Positions 44,360 through 52,780 of a stretch of 64,000 nt of DNA are shown in pieces. A program made the position numbers and the translations under genes. The notes beneath the pieces were generated by a model. It saw nothing but the letters and a program-made list of their open reading frames with translations. It was not told the DNA's origin and ran no database searches. This stretch comes from Pelagibacteraceae bacterium AG-359-O02 (lineage in GTDB: Bacteria; Pseudomonadota; Alphaproteobacteria; Pelagibacterales; Pelagibacteraceae), in NCBI GenBank assembly GCA_003280485.1, contig QCEU01000001.1, positions 107,249-171,248 of the forward strand, given 5' to 3'. The first letter of the stretch is position 1, and the number at the start of each line of letters is the position of its first letter.

Positions 44360-45018
44360 TGACAATCAAAGCAGTCTTATTTGGTTCAATTGGAACAATT
44401 ATTGAGACCTCTGATATACAAAGAAATTGTTTTAATCAAGCATTTCAAAAGGTAGGATTAAATTGGTACTGGAGTAAAAAAACTTATAAATCAATGTTAA
44501 AAAAACCAGGCGGAGAGAAAAGAGTTAGGAAATATAGTTTAGAAAATAATACATCTACTAATGCAAAAAAAATAAGAAATTTAAAAACATTAATATTTAA
44601 TAATTATTTAAAAAAAAATAAAATAAAACCAAGACCTGGAGTAATAGATATTATCAGTTACTGTAAAAGAAACAAAATAAAAATAGGATTTGCTACATCT
44701 ACAACAAAAAATAATATTGATTCAGTTTTTTTATCCACAGTAAAATATCTTAAGAAGAAAGATTTTAATTATATTGGTAATACCACTGGGAATAAAAATA
44801 CAAAATCAAAATTAGAAGTTTACAAACATTGTTTAAAGAAACTTAAATTAAAAAATAATGAATGTATTGCAATTGAAGATACCGAAATTAGCCTAAAATC
44901 AGCCGTTAAAGCAAAAATTAAATGTATTGCTTTTCCAGGAGATTTTCACACCGATAGTAAGTTCAAAAACTCACTGACTAGGGTAAGAAAGTTAAAAACT
45001 GATTTAATATTTAATTAG
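44359..45018 (+). CDS. HAD-like protein lacking the catalytic Asp
   Basis: 219 residues, subfamily IA fold (beta-phosphoglucomutase-like cap). Motif I, normally FDxDGT, reads FGSIGT (residues 8-13), so both the nucleophilic Asp and the general acid Asp are replaced (Gly9, Ile11). Motif II (GFATST), the motif III lysine (KSKLEVY) and motif IV (IAIEDTEIS) are kept. The protein may bind phosphorylated ligands without hydrolysing them, or use another chemistry. It closes the forward operon and overlaps the pseudoazurin gene end by 4 bases. Confidence 0.78.
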   Translation: MTIKAVLFGSIGTIIETSDIQRNCFNQAFQKVGLNWYWSKKTYKSMLKKPGGEKRVRKYSLENNTSTNAKKIRNLKTLIFNNYLKKNKIKPRPGVIDIISYCKRNKIKIGFATSTTKNNIDSVFLSTVKYLKKKDFNYIGNTTGNKNTKSKLEVYKHCLKKLKLKNNECIAIEDTEISLKSAVKAKIKCIAFPGDFHTDSKFKNSLTRVRKLKTDLIFN

Positions 45019-45467
45019 AGTGAGTTTATTAAATCTGGAGCCATTTTCTTAGATTTTGATGAAAATCTGAGTTTTTTTATTGCTTCTAAGTTTGATTTAT
45101 CATCACCAACAACTACAAAACCAATCATACCCATATTTTTATGGGGTGTGCACCAGTATGCGTAAATTCCAGGAATTTCAAATTTGTATTCAACATCCTT
45201 ATTGAATTTTGACTTAAATTTACCAATGCCTTCTGGAACTCCTTTTTTAATAAATTCAACGTTGTGACCTTTGTCTTTAGCTTTCCAAAGAACTGTATCT
45301 CCAACGTTTACTCTTACTATCTTTGGCTCAAAAACATTTGACTGTTTATCAAGTCTATTTAACATTTCTACTGTTACATCTGCAGCTAAACCGATATTAG
45401 CAAAAAGTGTTGATAATAAAAAGGTAGTGATAATTAAAAATTTATTGTGTGATTTCATGAGTTGCAT
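45015..45467 (-). CDS. Pseudoazurin-like blue copper protein
   Basis: 150 residues. A signal peptide ends near LAAD (about residue 29). The copper ligands are His68 (KDKGHNVEF), Cys106, His109 and Met114 in WCTPHKNMGMIGF, the exact pseudoazurin/plastocyanin pattern. It carries electrons in the periplasm, for example to an oxidase. The partner is not visible here. Alone on the minus strand, convergent with the HAD gene. Confidence 0.88.
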   Translation of the reverse strand: MQLMKSHNKFLIITTFLLSTLFANIGLAADVTVEMLNRLDKQSNVFEPKIVRVNVGDTVLWKAKDKGHNVEFIKKGVPEGIGKFKSKFNKDVEYKFEIPGIYAYWCTPHKNMGMIGFVVVGDDKSNLEAIKKLRFSSKSKKMAPDLINSL

Positions 45468-45531
45468 ATATGCTTTTAAAATAATCTTACAATAAGCAAT
45501 ATCTGTTACAAGTTGACACGGCCTGTAAGAA

Positions 45532-46698
45532 TTAAACTTTTCTTGATAATCTATCTGCTCTTAGTGTTGTAAAAATAATTATAATTAAAAAAGGTATGCA
45601 AAGAATATTCATTGTTTTCCAGCTAGTATAACTTAAAACAACACCAGCTGTTAAACTAGCAGTAGCTTGAATTGAAAAAACTATAAAATCATTAAAACCT
45701 TGAGCTCTAAACCTTTCTTCTTCTCTATAATTTAATACAAGTAAGCTTGTCCCTGATATAAATAGAAAATTCCATCCAAGACCTAAAAATATTAATGAAA
45801 ATAAATAGTTTGTAACTGTTTGATCAAGATAGCTCAGAAATATTGTGATTATAAAAAATAATACGCCGCAATACATAATTTTGCTGTGTCCGAATTTTTT
45901 AATTAGATTTCCGGTAACTAATGCTGGCAGGAACATGCTAATTATATGTAATTGAATTACAAAACTGGTGCTGTTTAAAGACATATTATCATTAATATGC
46001 ATGCTTATTGGGGTAGCGGTCATTAAAAAAGACATTACTGCATAAGCAAAAGATGAGGAGACTAAAGCCTGAAGAAACCTTGGTTGAGAAATTAATTCTA
46101 AAATTGATCTTCCTCTTGAAATTTTTTTTTTCTCGGTAACTTTCTTTTCATTATAAAAAACTAAAAAAATAATTGATGATAGAGTTAATAATGACAAACA
46201 TAGATAAGAGCCTACATATAAACCTTCTGAAATTAAATTCTTTCCAAGATTTGCTAGATTAGGACCTAATAAAGCTGACAAAATTCCCGCAAAAAGTAAT
46301 AAAGAAATGGCTTTTGGAGCTTGTTTTTTATCTACACTTTCAGCTGCTGCAAAACGATATTGATGAGCAAATGCCATCCCAAATCCAAGTGAAAAGCATG
46401 AGAACGAATAAAGGATAAAATTTTGTTTCATTACCGCATAAGCTGCCAGTAAAGCAAACAATGAGGTTGTGATGGACGAAAGTATAAATCCTTTTTTTCT
46501 ACCAGTGATGCTCATTATTTTAGAAGCAGCTATTATAAAAATGGCCGTACCAACAATTGATAACGACATTGGCAAAGTCGACAAAGAATTAATTGGGCTT
46601 ATGCTAGATCCAATTATTCCACTTAAAAAAACTGTTACAGGTGCAACTGAAAATGCGCATGCATTGCTTGCAAATAGCAACCAAACATTTTTATTCAT
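45532..46698 (-). CDS. MFS transporter
   Basis: 388 residues with about 12 hydrophobic helices. Major-facilitator features: MSITGRKKGFILSSI loop after helix 2 (R-K-K pattern) and FAHQYRFAAAESV in helix 4 region, then LVTGNLIKKFGHSKIMYCG in the second half. It lies 7 bases downstream of proW and could be read with it. Efflux or uptake role not determinable. Confidence 0.82.
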   Translation of the reverse strand: MNKNVWLLFASNACAFSVAPVTVFLSGIIGSSISPINSLSTLPMSLSIVGTAIFIIAASKIMSITGRKKGFILSSITTSLFALLAAYAVMKQNFILYSFSCFSLGFGMAFAHQYRFAAAESVDKKQAPKAISLLLFAGILSALLGPNLANLGKNLISEGLYVGSYLCLSLLTLSSIIFLVFYNEKKVTEKKKISRGRSILELISQPRFLQALVSSSFAYAVMSFLMTATPISMHINDNMSLNSTSFVIQLHIISMFLPALVTGNLIKKFGHSKIMYCGVLFFIITIFLSYLDQTVTNYLFSLIFLGLGWNFLFISGTSLLVLNYREEERFRAQGFNDFIVFSIQATASLTAGVVLSYTSWKTMNILCIPFLIIIIFTTLRADRLSRKV

Positions 46699-46705
46699 TA
46701 AGGTA

Positions 46706-48226
46706 TTATACTCTTTTCTTACCTTGAACTACTCTGTCCAATATTAAAGCAACAAATAATATTGCAATACCAGCTAAAATTCCTTGTCCAACATTTGCAT
46801 ATTGAAGTGCCTCAAGTACGTCTTGTCCTAAACCTTTTGCTCCGATCAGTGAAGCTACAACAACCATTGCTAAACTTAACATCACAGTTTGATTTACACC
46901 AGCAAGTATTGAAGGTGTCGCCAGTGGTAGATCTACTTTTCTTAACAAATACCATTTGGATGCACCATAAGCTATTGCAGCTTCTCTGATAGTTTCAGGA
47001 ACGCCTCTTAAACCTAACACTGTAAGTCTAACAACAGGTGTTCCTCCAAAAATCATTGTAATGATTACAGCCGCAACCTTACCTGTTCCAAAAAACGCAA
47101 TGACTGGAATCATAAATACAAATGCTGGCATAGTTTGCATAAAATCCATTATTGGTCTTATCATTGAATAAAATCTCTGACGTCTCGCACAATAAATTCC
47201 TAAAGGTATTCCAATAACAATACTTAGTATTGCAGCTGTACCAAGTAAAGCAAGTGTGGTCATTGCTTTAACCCAAAATCCCAAAAAACCCATGTAAGCT
47301 AAAAATCCTGCAGAGTATATTGCGGTTCTTATTCCTGCTGATAAAGCAGTTAAAACTACAATGGTAGTTATGATCACAATCCAAGGTGTTTTTACAAATA
47401 ACAATTCTAAAAAATCAAGAACAGATCTTATTCCAATTGTAATTGCAGTAAATACTGCGTCTCCTTTAATAACAGCATAATCAAAAATTGTTTCTACCCA
47501 TTTAATAGATGTAAGTCTTATTTCTGGATGAGTAGGAAAATCATTCATTATTGAGAAGAAACCTGGGAAACTATAATGTATCACTGAAAAAAACATTATC
47601 ACTATTGTAAAACCAACACTAAGTAAGTAATTTTTTGGTTTCATGCCAGGACTTATTGATTTATTTGATAACCACTCAGAGTATCTTTTCTCTAAAACAG
47701 TATTGGCTAATATTCCTTGAATAAATTTTACAAAAATTAATAATATAATCCCTGAAATAGTTATCCATATTGCTGAAGCCTCGATTTGCTGAACATCAAC
47801 TACATATTCTTTCATTGCGTCTTCAAGTGATTTGATTGCCCTTTCGTAGACTTCGACTTTATCTGGGTTGTTTTCTTTTGCAGCTTCTAATTGTTTGTAT
47901 CTAAAATCGATAGTTGATTGAATTTTGTCAATTTTTTCAACTGCATCTTTAGTAATGTTGCCAAATAATCCTCTAACAATTTGAACAACAGCAAATGTTT
48001 CCACAATTAGAAATGCCAGAGCATAATTCCATACATTTCTTAGTCCAAACCATACAGGTCCAAACAATGCTGCAAAAAGGTTAAAAGAGTAAGAGTAAGA
48101 TGGTTTGCTGCCAATTTTTTTAAACTCTTTGATATAATAATCTGGATTTGAAATTACAAAATTTTTGATAAGTTCGGATCTTGATAAATTTTTAATTTCC
48201 TTACTCATTCTCATTTCCTTCAACAA
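46706..48226 (-). CDS. proW: Glycine betaine ABC permease ProW with N-terminal extra domain
   Basis: 506 residues against about 350 for E. coli ProW. The last about 280 residues are a usual OpuAB/ProW permease: IPLGIYCARRQRFYSMIRPI, DFMQTMPAFVFMIPV, EAA loop EAAIAYGASKWYLLRKVDLPLATPSI. Ahead lie two further hydrophobic blocks (residues about 45-85, with SYSFNLFAALFGPVWFGLRN, similar to DUF2628-type membrane domains) and 155-185, separated by a charged coiled-coil-like stretch (IDKIQSTIDFRYKQLEAAKE). It overlaps proV by 26 bases and belongs to the proX-proV-proW operon. Confidence 0.88.
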   Translation of the reverse strand: MLKEMRMSKEIKNLSRSELIKNFVISNPDYYIKEFKKIGSKPSYSYSFNLFAALFGPVWFGLRNVWNYALAFLIVETFAVVQIVRGLFGNITKDAVEKIDKIQSTIDFRYKQLEAAKENNPDKVEVYERAIKSLEDAMKEYVVDVQQIEASAIWITISGIILLIFVKFIQGILANTVLEKRYSEWLSNKSISPGMKPKNYLLSVGFTIVIMFFSVIHYSFPGFFSIMNDFPTHPEIRLTSIKWVETIFDYAVIKGDAVFTAITIGIRSVLDFLELLFVKTPWIVIITTIVVLTALSAGIRTAIYSAGFLAYMGFLGFWVKAMTTLALLGTAAILSIVIGIPLGIYCARRQRFYSMIRPIMDFMQTMPAFVFMIPVIAFFGTGKVAAVIITMIFGGTPVVRLTVLGLRGVPETIREAAIAYGASKWYLLRKVDLPLATPSILAGVNQTVMLSLAMVVVASLIGAKGLGQDVLEALQYANVGQGILAGIAILFVALILDRVVQGKKRV

Positions 48227-49253
48227 CTGCCTTTAATAGGTCTGATTGAGTAATAATTCCAACTTCCGTATTAAGATCATTTACAACTACAATTGGTTTA
48301 TCTTTAGAAACAGAAGTTTCAATAAGTTTGCTTAATATGTCGTTTTCATTTACTTTTTCATTATTACTTAAATTTTCCCCAAAGTTTTTTTTATATTGCT
48401 CTAAAGGTTGCATAATAGTTTTAGCCTGAACAACTTTTAATCTTGAAATTCCTTTTACAAAATCTGCAACATAATCATCAGATGGATTTACAACTATTTC
48501 TTCAGGGGTTCCGATTTGAACTACTCTTCCATCTCGCATTATTGCTATTCTATGTCCAACTCTTACAGCTTCATCAAGATCATGAGTTATAAATACAGTT
48601 GTCTTTTTCATTTGTTTTGAAAGTTTAATAAACTCTGTTTGAAGTTGGCGTCTTATAAGCGGATCAAGTGCACTAAAAGGCTCATCCATGAGTAAAAATT
48701 CAGGATCAGCAGCTAATGCTCTGGCCAACCCTACTCTTTGTTGCATTCCTCCAGATAATTCATGTGCGTATTTATTACCCCATCCTTGTAATTCAACAAT
48801 ATTTAGGATGTTATTTGCTGCATCTAACCTATCGTTTTTACTTACTCCTCTTATTTCTAAAGGCATTGCAATATTATCTAAAACAGATCTGTGGGGCATC
48901 AATGCAAAATTTTGAAAAACCATACCAATTTTTTTATTTCTAAGTTCTTGTAAATTTTCTTTATTAAATTGCATTACATCCTGGTTGTTTATTAAAATTT
49001 TTCCAGATGTTGGCTCTAATAATCTATTAATATGCCTTACAAGTGTTGACTTACCGCTTCCAGATAATCCCATAACACAAAAAATTTCACCTTTATTAAC
49101 ATCAAACGAAACATCAGAAACTCCAATTACTGAGTTATACTTTTCTAAAGCTTCTTGTTTTGAAATTTTCCTATTTTGGATTGCATCTAATGCATCATTG
49201 GATGTATTTCCGAATATTTTCCAAACGTTTTGGATCTGTATAGCAGCTTCCAT
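48201..49253 (-). CDS. proV: Glycine betaine/proline ABC transporter ATPase ProV
   Basis: 350 residues. Walker A GLSGSGKST, signature LSGGMQQRVGLARA, Walker B FLLMDEPFSALDP, switch FITHDLDEAV, followed by C-terminal CBS-like part (residues about 275-345, PIVVVNDLNTEVGIITQSDL), which in OpuA-type systems senses ionic strength. It imports glycine betaine or related quaternary amines with ProW/ProX. Osmolyte use as food is well known in SAR11, so carbon supply rather than osmoprotection may be the role. Confidence 0.94.
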   Translation of the reverse strand: MEAAIQIQNVWKIFGNTSNDALDAIQNRKISKQEALEKYNSVIGVSDVSFDVNKGEIFCVMGLSGSGKSTLVRHINRLLEPTSGKILINNQDVMQFNKENLQELRNKKIGMVFQNFALMPHRSVLDNIAMPLEIRGVSKNDRLDAANNILNIVELQGWGNKYAHELSGGMQQRVGLARALAADPEFLLMDEPFSALDPLIRRQLQTEFIKLSKQMKKTTVFITHDLDEAVRVGHRIAIMRDGRVVQIGTPEEIVVNPSDDYVADFVKGISRLKVVQAKTIMQPLEQYKKNFGENLSNNEKVNENDILSKLIETSVSKDKPIVVVNDLNTEVGIITQSDLLKAVVEGNENE

Positions 49254-49287
49254 AAAAGGATTTTAGCTTAATATTATTGAAAATGAT

Positions 49288-49312
49288 ACCTGGCAACTAT
49301 AAGTCGCCAGGT
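49288..49312 (-). other. Intercistronic hairpin between proX and proV
   Basis: ACCTGGC (49288-49294) pairs with GCCAGGT (49306-49312) around an 11-base loop. On the minus strand ATCATTTT follows, a weak U-tract. Likely to protect or attenuate the binding-protein message, as in the tau and sugar loci. Confidence 0.65.
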
Positions 49313-49335
49313 AAATTAAATTTAAATTGACTAAA

Positions 49336-50298
49336 TTAAAGACCTAACCAACCATCAACTGTTGATTTATTTTTAGCCATCCAGTCTCTTGCAACTTCTC
49401 CTGGGTCTCTTTTTTGAACTGATACTTCGTATGCCATCCAAGAAACATCATCTGCTGTTATCTGGAAATTTTTAAAAAATTCAACAATCGCTGGTGATTT
49501 GCTTTCTAAAGAAGTTCCCCATCCGATTTGAATTTGTTTCAAAGCATCCTTTGAAGCTACATATGATTTTTGATACCAATCTGCATCTGCTTTTGGTTGA
49601 ATCATTTTATATTTAGCTGGATCATACTTAGGTTCTTCCAACATAACTACATCAGCCATTCCCCAAATAGCATGAGGTTTGTAACAATAAAATGCGTAAC
49701 CCTCACCCTTTTTGATCGAGTCTAAAACTCTAGCATTTTTTACAGCTTCAGCAGCTCTTATTGGCTCTATACCAGCATCGTAAAGTTTATAGTCTCTAAG
49801 TTTTACTTGGTTTACATTTGCAGAAGCCCATCCGTCAGCACCAATCCAAAACTCACCTTTTCCATTTCCATCACTATCCATTGCTTTAACAACTTCTGGT
49901 CTACCTAAATCTTCTATTGCAGTAATATTCATTTTTTTTGCAAATTGTTGAGAAACACAATAGCCTTGATTTCCCTCATAAGGATTTTTGCTTAATTTTA
50001 ATGTTCCTTTTGGTACTAAATCTTTTGTATAAGCTTCTTGATTTGGTAGCCAAATATCAGGGTGAACTTCGATTTCACCTTTGCTTCTATCAATCGCTCC
50101 ATAGATTGCAGTATTGTTACCTGGAACTAACTCGGCTTCACCACCCATTTTATCAATGACAACAGCAGCAAGTAAATTTGCAATTGCAGTTGCACCCGTC
50201 CAACCAGGATCACCAATTTTTACTTTTTCAGCAAAACTTGAGGCTGGTACAAATAATGAAATTACTCCAGCCACAAGAATTTTTTTGATTATATTCAT
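49336..50298 (-). CDS. proX: Glycine betaine-binding protein ProX
   Basis: 320 residues with a signal peptide ending SSFA. ProX/OpuAC features: KIGDPGWTGATAIANLL, EVHPDIWLPNQEAY, GADGWASANVNQVKLRDY, EGYAFYCYKPHAIWG, and a C-terminal SVQKRDPGEVARDWMAKN. Aromatic Trp/Tyr residues for a cation-pi cage are plentiful. It is the first gene of the operon, separated from proV by a hairpin. Glycine betaine is the likely ligand; proline betaine or choline-type compounds are possible. Confidence 0.92.
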   Translation of the reverse strand: MNIIKKILVAGVISLFVPASSFAEKVKIGDPGWTGATAIANLLAAVVIDKMGGEAELVPGNNTAIYGAIDRSKGEIEVHPDIWLPNQEAYTKDLVPKGTLKLSKNPYEGNQGYCVSQQFAKKMNITAIEDLGRPEVVKAMDSDGNGKGEFWIGADGWASANVNQVKLRDYKLYDAGIEPIRAAEAVKNARVLDSIKKGEGYAFYCYKPHAIWGMADVVMLEEPKYDPAKYKMIQPKADADWYQKSYVASKDALKQIQIGWGTSLESKSPAIVEFFKNFQITADDVSWMAYEVSVQKRDPGEVARDWMAKNKSTVDGWLGL

Positions 50299-50416
50299 AT
50301 TTTCCCCATTTAAGTTTTTTTTATAAATAAAATCTAACTTTGTTTTAAATTTAGAGTCAACATTTCTAATAAGCTAAATAGTAAAATCTGCTATGCAAAA
50401 GCCTAAAATGGCCAAT

Positions 50417-51169
50417 TTAAATAAGAAAGTCCTCAACAACTTGGTTAAATTTCTGAGGCTGCTCAAGATGTACATTGTGACAGCAGTTCTTAAATATTTT
50501 TAAATCACTATCAGGAATATTATTGTTAAGTATTGAGACTTGTTCAAAATTATAAGATTTGTCTTTATCTCCCCAAATTATCAAGGTCTTGTTTTTTATT
50601 TTTTTTAAATTTTCTAATCCGTTCCAGTCTCTCATGGCTATTAGGGCGTTACGCGCTGTTTCTTCAGATATATTTTTAACTGCATTTTCACATAAATAAT
50701 AATTTTTGGCTTGATCTCCTTCAACAAACCACTTTGGTGGTATTCTTTTGACTTGTTCCTTAATTCCTTCCTCACCCAGCTTTTTTATCGATGTATTTAT
50801 AGGTTCAAATCTTCCTGGGATGTCACCTATAGGTCCAGTAGCAAAACAAATCAATTTATTAATTCTATCTCCGTATAGATTTGCAATTTCTTGTACTATC
50901 ATTCCACCCATCGAGTGACCCATTAAATTAAACTTATCTATATTTTTTAAATCAATTTGTTGGATAATAAATTTAGCCATTAAACTAATACTATTTAAAG
51001 ATTTTGTATTAAAGCTTTCACCAAATCCTGGTAAAGCTGGAGCAATAACTCTAAATTTTTTATGAAGATAATCTTTTTGGAGTTTCCACATTTCTGATGA
51101 TCCTAGATATCCATGAACTAAAACTAGTGGATATCCTGAACCAATATCATCAATATAAATATCTTGCAT
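50417..51169 (-). CDS. Alpha/beta hydrolase
   Basis: 250 residues. The nucleophile elbow is NLMGHSMGGMI (Ser86), the acid is in LIIWGDKDKSYNF, and the His is in CCHNVHLEQP. Oxyanion part VLVHGYLGSSEMW. Many functions share this fold (esterases, C-C hydrolases, haloperoxidases), and no specific substrate can be assigned. Divergent from the racemase gene over 60 bases. Confidence 0.83.
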   Translation of the reverse strand: MQDIYIDDIGSGYPLVLVHGYLGSSEMWKLQKDYLHKKFRVIAPALPGFGESFNTKSLNSISLMAKFIIQQIDLKNIDKFNLMGHSMGGMIVQEIANLYGDRINKLICFATGPIGDIPGRFEPINTSIKKLGEEGIKEQVKRIPPKWFVEGDQAKNYYLCENAVKNISEETARNALIAMRDWNGLENLKKIKNKTLIIWGDKDKSYNFEQVSILNNNIPDSDLKIFKNCCHNVHLEQPQKFNQVVEDFLI

Positions 51170-51229
51170 AATTGTTTATAAAATATAGTTGTATATTGTT
51201 ATTTTTAAAACAAAATTCAAAGTAGATTT

Positions 51230-51928
51230 ATGATTGGTATTCTTGGAGGAATGGGAACACAGGCTGGATTAGATTTTTGCAATAAACTTGCGAAAATAAA
51301 TGCTGGAAAACTTGATCAACAATATCCAATGTTTGTTTTATATAATAAGTCTAACATTCCAAAACGACCAGAAAATTTAAAAAAATATTATAACGTTTTA
51401 AATTCGCTTGTTGAAGGTTGTAAAATGTTACAAAAAAATAATTGTAAATTCATTGTAATGCCGTGTAACACCGCTCATTATTGGTACGATGATTTAAGAA
51501 AAAAAGTTAAAATACCAATACTTAGTATGCCAAAAGAAGTTTACTTAGATACATCAAAAAACTGTAAAAAAAACTCTAAGATTGGTATTTTATCTACTGA
51601 GGCTACATTAAGTACTAAAGTTTATAATAAATATTTTGATAAAAATTTTAATTTAGTAAGTCCTAACAAAAGTTTACAAAAAAATTCAGTAAATAAATCA
51701 ATAAAGCTAGTTAAAATGGGAAAAATTAAAGAAGCAGAAAAAGCAATTAGACCAGCAGTAAGTTACTTGATGAAAATTAAATGTAAAAAAATTATTCTAG
51801 GCTGTACTGAGCTGCCAATTGCAATTTTTGCTTACAAATCTTTTAAGAAAATTAAACAATCAAAAGTATTTGTTGATCCAAACCTTCTGTTGGCAAATAT
51901 TTCTATGAAAAAATATAAAAGATTTTAA
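51230..51928 (+). CDS. Aspartate/glutamate racemase family protein
   Basis: 232 residues. Catalytic cysteines are Cys79 in FIVMPCNTAHYWYDDL and the second in IILGCTELP about 110 residues later; the start MIGILGGMGTQAGLDF is the family hallmark. This is the Asp/Glu racemase superfamily, which includes aspartate racemase, hydantoin racemase and maleate isomerase. Aspartate racemase is the best guess, because of the GGMGTQAG and MPCNTAH forms. Ends with a strong hairpin shared with the peroxiredoxin gene. Confidence 0.85.
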   Translation: MIGILGGMGTQAGLDFCNKLAKINAGKLDQQYPMFVLYNKSNIPKRPENLKKYYNVLNSLVEGCKMLQKNNCKFIVMPCNTAHYWYDDLRKKVKIPILSMPKEVYLDTSKNCKKNSKIGILSTEATLSTKVYNKYFDKNFNLVSPNKSLQKNSVNKSIKLVKMGKIKEAEKAIRPAVSYLMKIKCKKIILGCTELPIAIFAYKSFKKIKQSKVFVDPNLLLANISMKKYKRF

Positions 51929-51932
51929 TTTA

Positions 51933-51966
51933 ATCTCAGTTCTAATTATCAAACTAGAACTGAGAT
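51933..51966. terminator. Bidirectional hairpin between racemase and peroxiredoxin genes
   Basis: A perfect 12-base stem ATCTCAGTTCTA (51933-51944) / TAGAACTGAGAT (51955-51966) with a 10-base loop, between convergent genes. Flanks are A/T-rich without a long T-run. Confidence 0.75.
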
Positions 51967-51989
51967 AATAAATTAGTCCGAAATCCTTA

Positions 51990-52649
51990 TTACTTTGTAG
52001 GATCTGGAACTTTTCTTAAATAAGGCTTAACTGTTTCCCATCCATCTGGATATATTTTTTTAGCCTCGTCGTCTTTTACAGCTGGAAGAATTACTACATC
52101 TTCACCTTTTTTCCAATTAGCTGGAGTAGCAACTCTATGTTTTGCAGTAAGTTGCATTGAGTCAATAGCTCTTAAAATTTCATGGAAATTTCTACCTGTA
52201 GCCATTGGGTAAGTTAAATAAAGACCAATTCTTTTATCTGGTCTTACAACAAAAATAGTTCTAACAGTCTCATTATCAACTGCTGTTCTTCCCATTGAAG
52301 TTGTTCCTGCATCGGCTTCTAACATATTGAAGAGTTTTGCAACTTTTAAATCTTCATCAGCGATAATAGGATAATCCGGCATCGTTCCAGATACATCTTT
52401 GATATCTTCTAACCATTTTTTGTGATCCTCAACTCCATCTACACTTAGTCCGATTACTTTTACATTTCTTGCATCAAACTCAGCTTTCATTTGTCCTAAT
52501 GAACCTAATTCTGTAGTACAAACTGGTGTAAAATCTTTTGGGTGAGAAAATAATACGCCCCAGCTATCTCCAAGCCACTCATGAAAAGAGATATCTCCCT
52601 CTGTAGTTTTGCATTGAAAATCAGGACACATACTGTTTATTTTTAACAT
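51990..52649 (-). CDS. 1-Cys peroxiredoxin (Prx6/AhpC-TSA type)
   Basis: 219 residues. The peroxidatic Cys44 lies in HPKDFTPVCTTELGSL, the Prx6-subfamily form. Prx6-specific C-terminal parts are present (MATGRNFHEILRAIDSMQLT, PANWKKGEDVVILPAV). It reduces peroxides in the cytoplasm. A CTCTCC-containing leader gives the minus-strand site GGAGAG just ahead of the start. Confidence 0.92.
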   Translation of the reverse strand: MLKINSMCPDFQCKTTEGDISFHEWLGDSWGVLFSHPKDFTPVCTTELGSLGQMKAEFDARNVKVIGLSVDGVEDHKKWLEDIKDVSGTMPDYPIIADEDLKVAKLFNMLEADAGTTSMGRTAVDNETVRTIFVVRPDKRIGLYLTYPMATGRNFHEILRAIDSMQLTAKHRVATPANWKKGEDVVILPAVKDDEAKKIYPDGWETVKPYLRKVPDPTK

Positions 52650-52780
52650 TCTTCACTCTCCTTTTAATTAATTAGAACCATTATAAATTATTGATTAGGT
52701 TTATCAACGATATTTAAGTTTGAAAAAACAACTTATAAGACGTGTATCTTAAGCAAATTATAAGTGTTAGGTTTTTTGAT

